DNA of 64,000 nucleotides, taken from positions 78,170,003 to 78,234,002 of the forward strand of contig OY755241.1 in the NCBI GenBank assembly GCA_963576725.1, in the 5' to 3' direction. The notes beneath the pieces were generated by a model that ran no database searches, was not told the origin of the DNA, and was given only the letters and a program-made list of their open reading frames with translations. The position numbers and the translations under genes were made by a program. This DNA is from Azorinus chamasolen. Taxonomy: Eukaryota > Mollusca > Bivalvia > Cardiida > Solecurtidae. Positions 32,176-43,536 of the stretch are shown here, one piece after another. Position 1 is the stretch's first letter; every line of letters starts with the position of its first letter.

Positions 32176-33064
32176 TTTGATTCACTGTAGTTTCGAACTT
32201 CTTTTCTAATGTCACCTATATTGTCGCTAAATGCATTGTAAGAATACAGTATATTATCTATTTACCTATGTTATGGTCTAAGGGAGGCAACTCTTGCAAT
32301 TTCTCCTTTAAGTATAATAAATTCTCTCCCTTTGACCATATTTATCCCAGCTTAGGAAATGGTTCATACTAGTTTTGAATTACCCTTTCCGTGTCACATA
32401 TTTATTATTGGTATTGGTGGTAATACTACCAAACTGTATAAGTGTTATTTCATTATCATTATTATTATTTTTATTATTATTATTATGAAATAGTTCTGAT
32501 TCACTCTAGTTTCGAACTTCTTTACTAATGTCACCTATTATTATTGTTATTATAATTTGAACACTCAACACTAAAAGCATTGTAAGAATACAGAATATTA
32601 TCTATTTACCGATGTTATGGTCTAAGGGAGGCAACTGTTTTAGTACGGCATGAATGCTCTCCCTTAGACCATTAATCGCCCAATTTACAAAAGTGTTGAA
32701 TGACACTTTAGCTTCGAGCTTCAAGACCCTTGTCATTCATTATTATCATTATTATTATCATCATTTTCATCATCTTTATCATTATTTTTATCATCAGTCA
32801 TCATCTTTATTATTAATATTATGATAATCAGTAATATTTCAAGATTTTCAAAATGATTTTATGGTCTAAGGAAGGCAACTCTTGCAATTTCTCCTTTAAG
32901 TATAACAAATTCTCTCCCTTTGACCATATATCCCAGCTAAGGAAATGGTTCACACTGGTTTTGAATTACCCTTCCAGTGTCACTTATTATTATTGGTATT
33001 GGTAGTAATGCTACCTAACTGTATAGGTATTATCAATATTTTTATTATTAATATTATTATCATT

Positions 33065-34361
33065 ATGTCTCCCCCCATATTTATATGGGGGAGACATATT
33101 GTTTTTGTGAGAGTTGTCTGTCTGTCCGTCCGTCTGTCCGTCTGTCTGTCACACTTTTTGTCCGGACGATAACTTCAATATGCCTGATGCCAGTTGATTG
33201 AAACTTCATATATGGAAAGAGCATAATGAGAGGAAGTGTCATGCACAAGGTCCATAACTCTGGCTTCACTAATATTGGAGTTATTGCCCTTTGTAAAAAA
33301 AAATCACACTTTTTTGTCCGGACGATAACTCCTATATGGCTCATGCCATTGGATTGAAACTTCATATATGGAAAGATCATGACGATAGGATGTGTCATGC
33401 ACAAGGTCCATAACTCTGGCTTCACTAATATTGGAGTTATTGCCCTTTGTAAAAAATATCATAATTTTTTGTCCGGACAATAACTTCAATATGCCTGATG
33501 CCAGTTGATTGAAACTTCATATATGGAAAGAGCATAATGAGAGGAAGTGTCATGCAGAAGGTACATAACTCTGGCTTCACTAATATAGGAGTTATTGCCC
33601 TTTGTAAAAAAAAACTACTTTTTTGTCCGGACGATAACTTCTATATGGCTCATGCCATTGGATTGAAACTTCATATATGGAAAGATCATAACAAAAGGAA
33701 GTGTCATGCGCAAGGTCCATAACTCTGGCTTCACTAATATTGGAGTTATTGCCCTTTGTAAAAAAAAATCACAATGTTTTGTCCGGATGATTACTCCTAT
33801 GTGACACATGCCATTGGAGTGAAACTTCATACATGGAACGATCATGATAAGAGAAAGTGTCATGCATAAGATCCTTAACTCGAGCTTCAATAAATTTAGA
33901 GTTATTGCCCCTTGTACATTTGTTTAATTCTTTCTTGTTCGGACGATAACTCCTACATGGCTCTTGCCATCGTATTGAAACTTCATACATGGAAAGAGCA
34001 TGATGAGAGAAAGTGTCATGAACAAGGGCCATAATTCTGGCTTCAATACTTTTGGAGTTATTGCCCTTTGTTACATTTTTGGCCGATCAATAACTCCTGT
34101 TCGACTGATGCTATTGGAATGACATTTTATTTCTGGAAGGAGCATGATGAAAGTAAGTGTCATGCACAAGGGCCATAAATCTGGTATCAGTATTTTTGGA
34201 GTTATTAGCTGTTATCATTTTCTTCTTGAAAAATGTAGTGTGAAAAACGCAAAATGAGGGGAAGTATCATTCATCAAGACCATAACATTTTTAGTGATTT
34301 CCCTTTACATATTGTTTTTATTAGAGGGGAGACATCTGTTTTTTTGACAAAAACCTCTAGT
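33065..34361 (+). mobile_element. Pearl-like element, ATGTCTCCCCCC type, inserted in the array
   Basis: 5' hairpin ATGTCTCCCCCCATATT / ATATGGGGGAGACAT, then GTCTGTCTGTCCGTCCGTCT, then six or more ~160-bp units (TTTTGTCCGGACGATAACT, GATTGAAACTTCATATATGG, GTGTCATGCACAAGG, TAACTCTGGCTTC, GGAGTTATTGCCC). The 3' end is GAGGGGAGACATC, inverted to the 5' end, then GTTTTTTTGACAAAAAC and CTCTAGTT. A closely similar copy lies at 42320-43449. ORFs on both strands are unit readings. Confidence 0.8.
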
Positions 34362-34909
34362 TATCATTATTAATATAATTATTATTATTATTTTTATTAT
34401 TATGAAATAGTTCTGATTCACTCAGGTTTCGAACTTCTTTACTAATGTCACCTATTATTACTGTTATTATTATTTGAACACTCAATACTTAATGCATTGT
34501 ATATCTATTTACCGATGTTATGGTCTAAGGGAGGCAACTGTTTTAGTGCGGCATGACTGCTCTCCCTTAGACCATTAATCGCCCAATTTACAAGACAATG
34601 TTGAATGACACTAGCTTTGACTTTCCAGACCATTGCCATTTATTATTATCATTATTATTATCATCATGTTCATCATCATCATTATTTTTATCATCAGTCA
34701 TCATTATTATGATCATCAGTAATATTACAAGATTTTCCAAATGGTTTTTTATGGTCTAAGTGAGGCAACTCTTGCAATTTCCCCTTTAAGTATAACAAAT
34801 TATCTCCCTTTGACCATATTTCCCAGCTAAGAAAATGGTTCACACTAGTTTTGAATTACCCTTCCAGTGTCACTTATTATTATTGGTATTGGTAGTAATG
34901 CTACCTAGG

Positions 34910-34957
<48 letters not shown>

Positions 34958-34960
34958 GAA
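34910..34960. repeat. (TTA)n microsatellite
   Basis: About sixteen TTA triplets within an array unit. Confidence 0.9.
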
Positions 34961-35237
34961 ATAGTTCTGATTCACTCTAGTTTGAACTTCTTTACTAATG
35001 TCACCTATTATTGTCGCTAAATGTATTGTAAGAATACAGTATATTATCTATTTACCTATGTTATGGTCTAAGGGATGCAACTCTTGCAATTTCACCTTTA
35101 AGTATAATAAATTCTCTCCCTTTGACCATATATATCCCAGCTTAGGAAATGGTTCATACTAGTTTTGAATTACCCTTCCCGTGTCACATATTTATTATTG
35201 GTATTGGTGGTAATTTAACAAACTGTATAAGCGTTAT

Positions 35238-35239
35238 TA

Positions 35240-35306
<67 letters not shown>

Positions 35307-35312
35307 TTATTA
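35238..35312. repeat. (TTA)n microsatellite
   Basis: About two dozen uninterrupted TTA triplets at the equivalent place of another array unit. Confidence 0.9.
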
Positions 35313-35715
35313 TTTCTATTATTATGAAATAGTTCTGATTCACTCAGATTTCGAACTTCTTTACTAATGTCACCTATTATTACTGTTATTATTATTTATC
35401 ATCATGTTCATCATCATCATTTTTTTTATCATCAGTCATCATTATTATGATCATCAGTAATATTACAAGATTTTCGAAATGTTTTTTTTTTTATGGTCTA
35501 AGGGAGGCAACTCTTGCAATATTCCCTTTAAGTATAACAAATTCTCTCCCTTTGACCATATTTCCCAGCTAAGAAAATGGTTAACGCTCGTTTTGAATTA
35601 CCTACCCTTCCAGTGTCACTTATTATTATTGGTATTGGTAGTAATGCTACCTAGGTATTAATATTATTATTATTATTACTTTTATTATTATCATCATTAT
35701 TATTTATTATTATTG

Positions 35716-35721
<6 letters not shown>

Positions 35722-35772
<51 letters not shown>
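35722..35772. repeat. (CATTAT)n hexanucleotide tract
   Basis: About six to seven copies of ATCATT in tandem, flanked by TTATTA. Confidence 0.85.
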
Positions 35773-35773
<1 letters not shown>

Positions 35774-36007
35774 GAAATAGTTCTGATTCACTAGTTTCGA
35801 ACTTCTATACTAATGTCACCTATTATTGTCGCTAAATGTATTGTAAGAATACAGTATATTATCTATTTACCTATGTTATGGTCTAAGGGATGCAACTCTT
35901 GCAATTTCACCTTTAAGTATAATAAATTCTCTCCCTTTGACCATATATATCCCAGCTTAGGAAATGGTTCATACTAGTTTTGAATTACCCTTCCCGTGTC
36001 ACTTATT

Positions 36008-36083
36008 ATGTCTCCCCCATTTATGGGGAGATATATTGTTTTTGCCAGAGTTGTCTGTCTGTCCGTCCGTCCGTCCGTCCGTC

Positions 36084-36142
<59 letters not shown>

Positions 36143-37294
36143 CCGTCACAAACTTGTGTCGCGCATATCTCTTAAACCAGTAGGGCTGAATTGTCTCCCC
36201 CTGATAACTTTGGAGTTATTGCCCCTGATGACTTAAAATTAGAAAAACTTTGTGTCGCGCGTATCTCTGAAACCGCTAGTACTAGAGTCACCAAACTTCA
36301 CAGAAATGTTCACCAGCATGAGTTGTTGTGTACCTATGGTTTTTGAATTGTCTTCCCCTGATAATTCTTGAGTTATTGCCCCTGATATGAATACTTAAAT
36401 TTATACAAACTTTGTGTCGCACGTATCTCTGAAACCAGTAGGGCTAGAGTCACCAAACTTAACAGGATTGTTCTTAATCATGAGTTGTTTTGCTCTTGGG
36501 TCTCCCCTGTTAACTTTGGAGTTATTGTCCCTGATGACTTAAAATTAGACAAACTTTACTTAGTGTCGTGCATATCTCTGAAACCACTAGGGCTAGAGTC
36601 ACCAAACTTCACAGGATTGTTGACCAGCATGAGTTGTTGTGCACCTGGGATTTTTGAATTGTCTCCCCTTGATAACTTTGGAGTTATTGCCCCTGATATG
36701 ATTACTTAAAATTAGAAAAACTTTGTGTCATGCATATCTTTAAAACCACTAGGGCTAGAGTCACCGAACTTCACAGGAATGTTCACCAGCATAAGCTGTT
36801 GTGCATCTGGGTTTTTTAATTGTCTCCCCTTGATAATTCTTGAGTTACTGCCCCTGATATGTTAACTTCAAATTAGAGAAACTTTGTGCTGCACGTATCT
36901 CTGAAACCAGTAGGGTTAGAGTCACCAAACTTCACAGGAATGTTCACCAGCATGAGTTGTTGTGCATCTGGGTTTTTTAATTGTCTCCCCCTGATAACTT
37001 TGGAGTTACTGCCCCTTATGACTTAAAATAAGAGAAACTTTACGTTGTGTCACATGTATCTCTGAAACCACTAGTACTAGAGTCACTAAACTTCACAAGA
37101 ATGTTGACTAGCATGTGTTTTCGTGTACCTGGGACTTTTGAATTGTCTCCCCCTGACAATGTTGGAGTTATTGTCCCTGATGACTTAAAAAAATAGAACC
37201 TAATAAGTTCGGAGTTACAGATATTACACTTGTGTATTGGAAAGAGGATGGGAGGGGGAGACATCTGTTTTTGTGACAAAAACAAACCTCTAGT
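36008..37294 (+). mobile_element. Pearl-like element, ATGTCTCCCCC type (second subtype)
   Basis: 5' hairpin ATGTCTCCCCCATTTATGG / GGGAGATAT, a long CCGTCCGTCCGTCTGTCTGT tract (36052-36150), then about seven units of a different core (TGTGTCGCGCATATCTCTGA, CCAGTAGGGCTAGAGTCACC, AAACTTCACAGGAATGTTCA, GCATGAGTTGTTG). The 3' end is GGAGGGGGAGACATC, then GTTTTTGTGACAAAAAC and AAACCTCTAGTTT. The ends match the 33065 element but the core is unrelated, so ends and satellite core have been exchanged between subtypes. Confidence 0.8.
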
Positions 37295-37411
37295 TTATTA
37301 TTGGTATCGGTAGTAATACTACCAAACTGTATAAGTGTTATTTCATTATTGTTATTATTATTATTATTATTATTATAATTATTATGAAATAGTTTTGGTT
37401 CACTCTAGTTT

Positions 37412-37618
37412 CGAACTTCCAGGGGTTTTTCACCTTCTATAACAGAGGCCTATAAAAGGCCCCTTCCCAATTGAAAATTTCTTTAAAATCATGCAGTTTT
37501 CCCAAAAATCCAAACTTACACCAGCTTTTTTGTTTCCCAAATCAGCAATTTTAGCGATAATTCTTCCCAAAATCAGCAGGCTAAGGCCCCTTCCCAATTA
37601 AGAGAGAAAAAGCCAAGA
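37412..37618 (-). repeat. ~200-bp insertion in an array unit
   Basis: The array phrase TTCGAACTTC|TTTACTAATG is split. The insert starts CAGGGGTTTTTCACC and ends AGAGAAAAAGCCAAG, and ACTTC occurs on both sides (a possible 5-bp duplication). AAGGCCCCTTCCCAATT occurs twice within it. Family unknown. Confidence 0.65.
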
Positions 37619-38209
37619 CTTCTTTACTAATGTCACCTAATAATATTGTTATTATAATTTGAACACTCAACACTAAAAGCATTGTAAGAATACAGAATAA
37701 TATCTATTTACCGATGTTATGGTCTAAGGGAGGCAACTGTTTTAGTACGGCATGAATGATCTCCCTTAGACCATTAATCGCCCAATTTACAAAAGTGTTG
37801 AATGACACTTTAGCTTCGAGCTTCAAGACCCTTGTCATTCATTATTATCATTATTATTATCATCATTTTCATCATCTTTATCGTTATTTTTATCATCAGT
37901 CATCATCTTTATTATTATTATTATGATAATCAGTAATATTTCAAGATTTTCCAAATGATTTTATGGTCTAAGGAAGGCAACTCTTGCAATTTCTCCTTTA
38001 AGTATAACAAATTCTCTCCCTTTGACCATATATCCCAGCTAAGGAAATGGTTCACACTAGTTTTGAATTACCCTGTCAAGTGTCACTTATTATTATTGGT
38101 ATTGGTAGTAATGCTACCTAACTGTATAGGTTTTATCAATAGTTTTATTATTAATATTATTATCATTATCATTATTAATATAATTATTATTTTTATTATA
38201 ATGAAATAG

Positions 38210-38263
38210 CTCTGATCAAAGACCTATGATAACACATGTGTAATCATAGGTCTTTGCTCTGAT
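38210..38263. mobile_element. 40-bp hairpin insertion with 7-8 bp target duplication
   Basis: CAAAGACCTATGAT (38217-38230) and ATCATAGGTCTTTG (38243-38256) are perfectly inverted around AACACATGTGTA. CTCTGAT lies on both sides (38210-38216, 38257-38263), and GCTCTGAT if one end base is shared. Other array units have the empty site TTCTGATTCACTC. A ~8-bp duplication with CAAAG-type ends fits the hAT superfamily. Confidence 0.8.
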
Positions 38264-39074
38264 TCACTCAGGTTTCGAACTTCTTTACTAATGTCACCTA
38301 TTATTACTGTTATTATTATTATTATTATGAAATAGTTCTGATTCACTGTAGTTTCGAACTTCTTTACTAATGTCACCTATTATTGTCACTAAATGCATTG
38401 TAAGAATACAGTATATTATCTATTTACCTATGTTAAGGTCTAAGGGAGGCAACTGTTTCAGTAAGGCATGAATGCTCTCCCTTAGACCATTAATCGCCCA
38501 ATTTACAAAACAGTGTTGAATGACACTTTAGCTTCGAGCTCCCAGACCTTTGCCATTTATTATTATCATTATTGTTATCATCATGTTCATCATCTTTATC
38601 ATTATTTTTATCATCAGTCATCATCTTTATCATTATTATGATCATCAGTAATATTACAAGATTTTCCATATGTTTTTTTATGGTCTAAGGGAGGCAACTT
38701 GCAATCTGTCCTATAAGTATAACAAATTCTCTCCTTTTGACCATAAATAACCAGTTATGAAATAGTTCTGAATCACTCTACTTTTGAATTTCTGTGCTAT
38801 TGTCACTTGTTATTATTGTTAATTTTATTATAATTATCAATTCATTAATTAGTGTCATTATTTCAACAGTCGACATTAAAGCATTGTAACAGTATAGTAT
38901 ATTTAATTATTTAGCCATGTTATGATCTAAGGGATGCATCTGTTTTAGTACATGGATGCTCTCCCTTAGACCATAAATACCCAATTTACAAAAACTGTTG
39001 AATCACGCTCTAGTTTCGAGCTTCCATGCCCATGTTATTAATTATTAGTAATAATTTATTACGTATTATTATTA

Positions 39075-39400
39075 TCATTATTATTATTATTATTATCAAA
39101 GGATCGGATAATATTTATATTTTAATTGAGTACTCCCCACGTTGTAAAAGGTAATTGAGTATCAATGAAAACAAATTGAGTGCTTAAACATCTGTATTCT
39201 CATTATGTATAATTTGAGAACAGAGGAGACTGGTTAAAACAAATGATCATAATGAAAATTAGCCTTTTGATCACTGTCATACAAAATGTGTACAAAAACA
39301 GAATAGTCATCTACATAAATAACCTATTTTAGAATGGACAATATAGACAATTTTTTTATTAATGTTTCAACACTAAGCAATGTAAGAACTGATGTTTTAC
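39075..39400. other. Spacer between diverged array units
   Basis: Text including TTAATTGAGTACTCCCCACG, GTAATTGAGTATCA and AAAACAAATTGAGTGCTTAA. Part of it recurs at 39945-40020, so it belongs to a longer variant of the array unit. No gene. Confidence 0.5.
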
Positions 39401-39675
39401 CTTTATGGTCTAAGGAGGCAACTGCTGATAAAGATAATGATAAAGATGAGGATAAAAATGATATCACCAATTATAATGATAAATGGCAAGGGTCTGGAAG
39501 CTCGAAGCTAAAGTGTCATTCAGCACTGTTTTGTAAATTGGGTGATTAATGGTCTAAGGGAGAGCATTCATGTCGTACTAAAACAGTTGCCTCCCTTAGA
39601 CCGTAACATGGGTAAATAAGATAATATTCTGTATTCTTACCATGCTTTTAGTGTTGAGTGTTCAAATAATAATAT
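39400..39675 (-). repeat. Array unit in inverted orientation
   Basis: CAAGGGTCTGGAAGCTCGAA, TTGTAAATTGGGTGATTAAT, GGTCTAAGGGAGAGCATTC, GTACTAAAACAGTTGCCTCC and TTAGTGTTGAGTGTTCAAAT are the reverse complement of the usual unit. The adjacent units on both sides run in the normal direction. The ORF at 39334-39549 reads through this. Confidence 0.8.
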
Positions 39676-40019
39676 ATATAATTTATCATTATAATTAGTA
39701 TTATCATTTTCATCCTCATCTTTATCATTATCTTTATCAGCAGTTATCAGCTTTATCATTATTATTATCAGCAGAAATATTTCAAGATTTTCCAAATGTT
39801 TTATGGTCTAAGGTAAATACCCAATTTACAAAACTGTGTTGAAGCTAACACTAGTTTCGAGCTTCCAGGCCCATGTTATTTATTATTACATTTATTATTA
39901 TTATTATAATTATTATTATCATCAAAGGAAGATACTATTGATATGTTAATTGAGTACTCCCCACTTTGTTAAAGGTAATTGAATATCATTGAAAACAAAT
40001 TGAATACTTAAACTTCTGT

Positions 40020-40740
40020 ATTCTCTAGTAATGAAAAAATAACTGAAAATTTCGAATGATAAAAAAAGTAAAAATGATCTTTGTACCCAGGCCGATTGTA
40101 CTGAATAAATCGAGGTTTCTTAATGTTTTTTTCATGGATTTGTTTTGTAACTTGAGATTGGGATTTTTCCTCCAAAAAAATGGGTGCAAAACATACCTTT
40201 TGCTATTGGGAATATACCTGAATAAGGGCTATAAAATCAGCCAAAATATTATTGTAAATTAAGATAAAATGGAATGTCTTTTTCATTGTGTACATAATCT
40301 GTTATAACCAGGTGAGCAAATAATTAAGGACCATCATGACCCACTTGGTAAACTGTAACATTTGCTGTTTGTAGTTTTGATCAGGGTTATTTTCACATTT
40401 AGAATAAAGACATAAGCGGATGCTAGTTCTGAGATGGATAATGCAGAGTCTGTCCATGATAAAAAAAACTTTAAGCATAATCAAGTGTCTGTCTGTCTGC
40501 CAATGGCAAAAAACTTTAATCATGTTCATATGCGTGTCTGTCAATCGCAAAAAAAACCTTTAGCCTTGATCACAACTTTTGGTGTTAGTATAATTTATAT
40601 GAGGTCCCTGCATTGAAACATTGGTGATCATTCATCATGCTTTAAGTCTATATACTGAAATCCAGGTGTAAAAAGGAGCCGATTTCCTATATTATAACAT
40701 AAAATTATATCTTAATAGAGTGTTTCAGATAGCAGGAAAT
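40020..40740. other. Non-repeat spacer in the array, no gene
   Basis: AT-rich text between array fragments. A block of CTTTAAGCATAATCAAGTGT with CTGTCTGTCTGCCAATGGCA and AATCATGTTCATATGCGTG repeats a ~55-base phrase twice. Short ORFs here lack splice signals and recognisable motifs. Confidence 0.4.
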
Positions 40741-40764
40741 TGCACCATTCAAAGCGGCATACCA

Positions 40765-41018
40765 AAAAATTTCGACTACCGGGAGGGGACACCCCTCCCG
40801 TGCCCACCCCAACTAGGCCCCCTAGCAAAAGATTTCTGGGTACTGCCCTGTCACCCAGTCACATTATCCTGACACCAGGCCGACCAGTCATAGAACTACC
40901 CCTTTAATGTCGAGCGTAGACAGGGGGGCTACTAGTACCAACTTTCAACGACTTTTGGTCTGTCGCAGCCGGGGATTGAACACACGACCTTCTGTACCGT
41001 AGGCGGACGCTCTACCAC
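40765..41018 (-). repeat. tRNA-derived SINE inserted in the array
   Basis: On the minus strand the head starts AGTGGTAGAGCGTCCGCC (A box complement at 41002-41014), with the B box region GTGTTCAATCCCC (40972-40983). A body follows with GTCAGGATAATGTGACTGGG and GGGGCCTAGTTGGGGTGGG. The first bases of the tRNA-like head appear cut off at the array junction (ACCACTA|TTATTATTTG). Different from the 10.8-11.06 kb SINE. Confidence 0.75.
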
Positions 41019-41467
41019 TATTATTATTTGAACACTCAACACTAAAGGCATTGTAAACATACAGTGTAATATTATCTATTTACCCATGTTATGGTCTAAG
41101 GGAGGCAACTGTTTAGTATGGCATGAATGCTCTCCCTTAGACCATTAATCACCCAATTTACAAAAATGTTGCATGACCCTTGCCATTTTATCATTATTAT
41201 TACTATATTATCATTTTCATCATCTTTATCATTTATTTTATCAGCAGTCATCCTCTTTATCATTAATATTATCATAGGTAATATTTCAAGATATTCCAAA
41301 TGTTTTTAAGGTCTAATGGAGGCAACTCTTGCAATTTCTCCTTTAAGTTTAACAAATTCTCTCCCTTTGACCATAAATAACAAGTTTTTGAAATAGTTCT
41401 GACAATAAATGCGAAGTTAACAAAACTGTTGAATCACACTCTTGTTTCGAGCTGCCAGTCCTATGTT

Positions 41468-42319
41468 ATTATACCCCCACAACGAAGTTTGTGGGGGGGG
41501 GGGGTTATACTGGAATCAGGTTGTCCGTCAGTCTGTCTGTCTGTCGGACTCGTATGTTCGTCCTTGGTCACAATTTTGTCCGGCCATCTTCTACAGTTTT
41601 GCTTCAATTTTGTTGAAAGTTCATGTATTATAGCCATATGACCATTTAAACCTGTGCACCGCATATTTCCATTATGATTGGATCACTGCTTCAGGAGTTA
41701 TCTCCCCCTTTTAGTCCCCTACCAATGTTTTCAGGTTTTCTCAACTTTTTATGGAAGTGACTGAAGATATCAACTCTATATTTAGTACAAAGCTAAATCT
41801 ACATAAGTTACAGCTTATGTTCTAATCTCAGTCCGGTTGAATAAATATTTCAAGAGTTATTGCCCTTGAACTTTATTTTTTTCTTCAGATTTGGAATTTT
41901 CCAGACTTTTCAAAAGTTGTTGGAGATATTAACTTTATATTTGGCATAAAGCTAAATCTAGATGATTTACAGCATAATTCCCAATCTCAGTGTGGTTGAA
42001 TAATTTTTGCCAGAGTTATAGCCCTTGAACTTTGGAAGTGGTTGGAGAGATTAACTTTATATTTGACATAAAGCTAAATCTAGATGAGTTGCACCGTAAG
42101 TGGTTATCGGTCAGGTAGAATAATTTATGGTCCTTAAACTTAATGTATTTTTCTGAAAAGGTACCTAGGTTTAGAACTTTGGAGTTGACACTTCACAAAA
42201 ACAAACAAAGCAGCTTGAACTTATTGGATGACATTGGCAGCAGCCATAACACTTCTATGAATTTTAACAGACTTGTCTTCATTTCTGGACTTGACAATAT
42301 TTGGTAAAAGTTGCTTTAT
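41468..42319 (+). mobile_element. Pearl-like element, TATACCCCCAC type (interrupted or truncated)
   Basis: 5' hairpin TTATACCCCCACAACGAAG / TTTGTGGGGG...GGTTATA, then GTCCGTCAGTCTGTCTGTCT, then three to four ~160-bp units (AGTTATTGCCCTTGAACTT; AACTTTATATTTGGCATAAA; GCTAAATCTAGATGA). No matching 3' end is seen before the next element begins at 42320. Confidence 0.65.
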
Positions 42320-43449
42320 TATGTCTCCCCCCATATTTATATGGGGGAGACATATTGTTTTCGTGAGAGTTGTCTGTCTGTCTGTCTGTCCGTCACACTT
42401 TTGGTCCGGACGATAACTTCAATATGCCTGATGCCAGTTGATTGAAACTTCATAGATGGAAAGAGCATAATGAGAGGAAGTGTCATACATAAGGTCCATA
42501 ACTCTGGCTTCACTAATATAGGAGTTATTGCCCCTTGTAAAAAAAATCACACTTTTTTGTCCGGACGATAACTCCTATATGGCTCATGCCATTGGATTGA
42601 AACTTCATATATGGAAAGATCATGACGAGAGGAAGTGTCATGCACAAGGTCCATAACTCTGGCTTCACTAATATTGGAGTTATTGCCCTTTGCAAAAAAT
42701 ATCACAATTTTTTGTCCGGACAATAACTTCAATATGTCTGATGCCAGTTGATTGAAACTTCATATATGGAAAGATCATAACGAGAGGAAGTGTCATGCAC
42801 AAGGTCGATAACTCTGGCTTCACTAATATTGTAGTTATTGCCCTTTGTAAAAAATCACAATTTTTTGTCCGGATGATAACTCCTATGTGACACATGCCAT
42901 TGGAGTGAAACTTCATACATGGAACGATCATGATAAGAGAAAGTGTCATGCATAAGATCCTTAACTTGAGCTTCAATAAATTTAGAGTTATTGCCCCTTG
43001 TACATTTGTTTAATTCTTTCTTGTCCGGACGATAACTCCTACATGGCTCTTGCCATCGTATTGAAACTTCATACATGGAAAGAGCATGATGAGAGAAAGT
43101 GTCATGAACAAGGGCCATAATTCTGGCTTCAATACTTTTGAAGTTATTGCCCTTTGTTACATTTTTTGGCCGATCAATAACTCCTGTTCGACTGATGCTA
43201 TTGGAATGACATTTTATTTTTGGAAGGAGCATGATGAAAGTAAGTGTCATGCACAAGGGCCATAAATCTGGTATCAGTATTTTTGGAGTTATTAGCCGTT
43301 ATCATTTTCTTCTTGAAAAATGTAGTGTGGAAAGCGCATAATGAGGGGAAGTATCATTCATCAAGACCATAACATTTTTAGTGATTTCCCTTTACATATT
43401 GTTTTTATTTGAGGGGAGACATCCGTTTTTGTGACAAAAACCTCTAGTT
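42320..43449 (+). mobile_element. Pearl-like element, ATGTCTCCCCCC type (second copy)
   Basis: Same ends and core as 33065-34361, including GAGGGGAGACATC, GTTTTTGTGACAAAAAC and CTCTAGTT, but with fewer core units. The 3' 600 bases are almost identical between the two copies, which points to recent activity or conversion. Confidence 0.8.
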
Positions 43450-43536
43450 TATCTCTGAATTCTGAATTATTTTTCATTTTTGCTGAACATCTTGTCATTT
43501 TTATTACATAAATTGGGTTGGGGCATGTATTGTTTT

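Larger units (their letters stand above)
29690..41460. repeat. Long tandem array of ~580-600 bp TTA-rich units
   Basis: The unit order is: GAAATAGTTCTGATTCACTC, TTTCGAACTTCTTTACTAAT, ATGTCACCTATTATTATTGT, GAACACTCAACACTAAA, a first foldback (ATGGTCTAAGGGAG ... CTCTCCCTTAGACCAT), ATCGCCCAATTTACAAAA, TTCGAGCTTCAAGACCCTTG, TCATCATTTTCATCATC, a second foldback (ATGGTCTAAGGGAGGCAACT ... CTCTCCCTTTGACCATA), GTTTTGAATTACCCTTCCAG and ATTGGTATTGGTAGTAATGC. First-foldback anchors occur at about 30428, 31017, 31597, 32615, 34517, 37715, 38434, 38922 and 41089. Second-foldback anchors occur at about 30652, 31253, 31830, 32274, 32862, 34748, 35065, 35494, 35877, 37963, 38680 and 41308. Units are more diverged at both edges. 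ORFs here are repeat readings. Confidence 0.9.

Noticed and set aside
30555..41309. Many 60-114 codon ORFs in the array and its inserted elements
   Set aside because: They translate TTA runs, foldbacks or GTCC microsatellites and recur with the repeat unit, so they are not genes.
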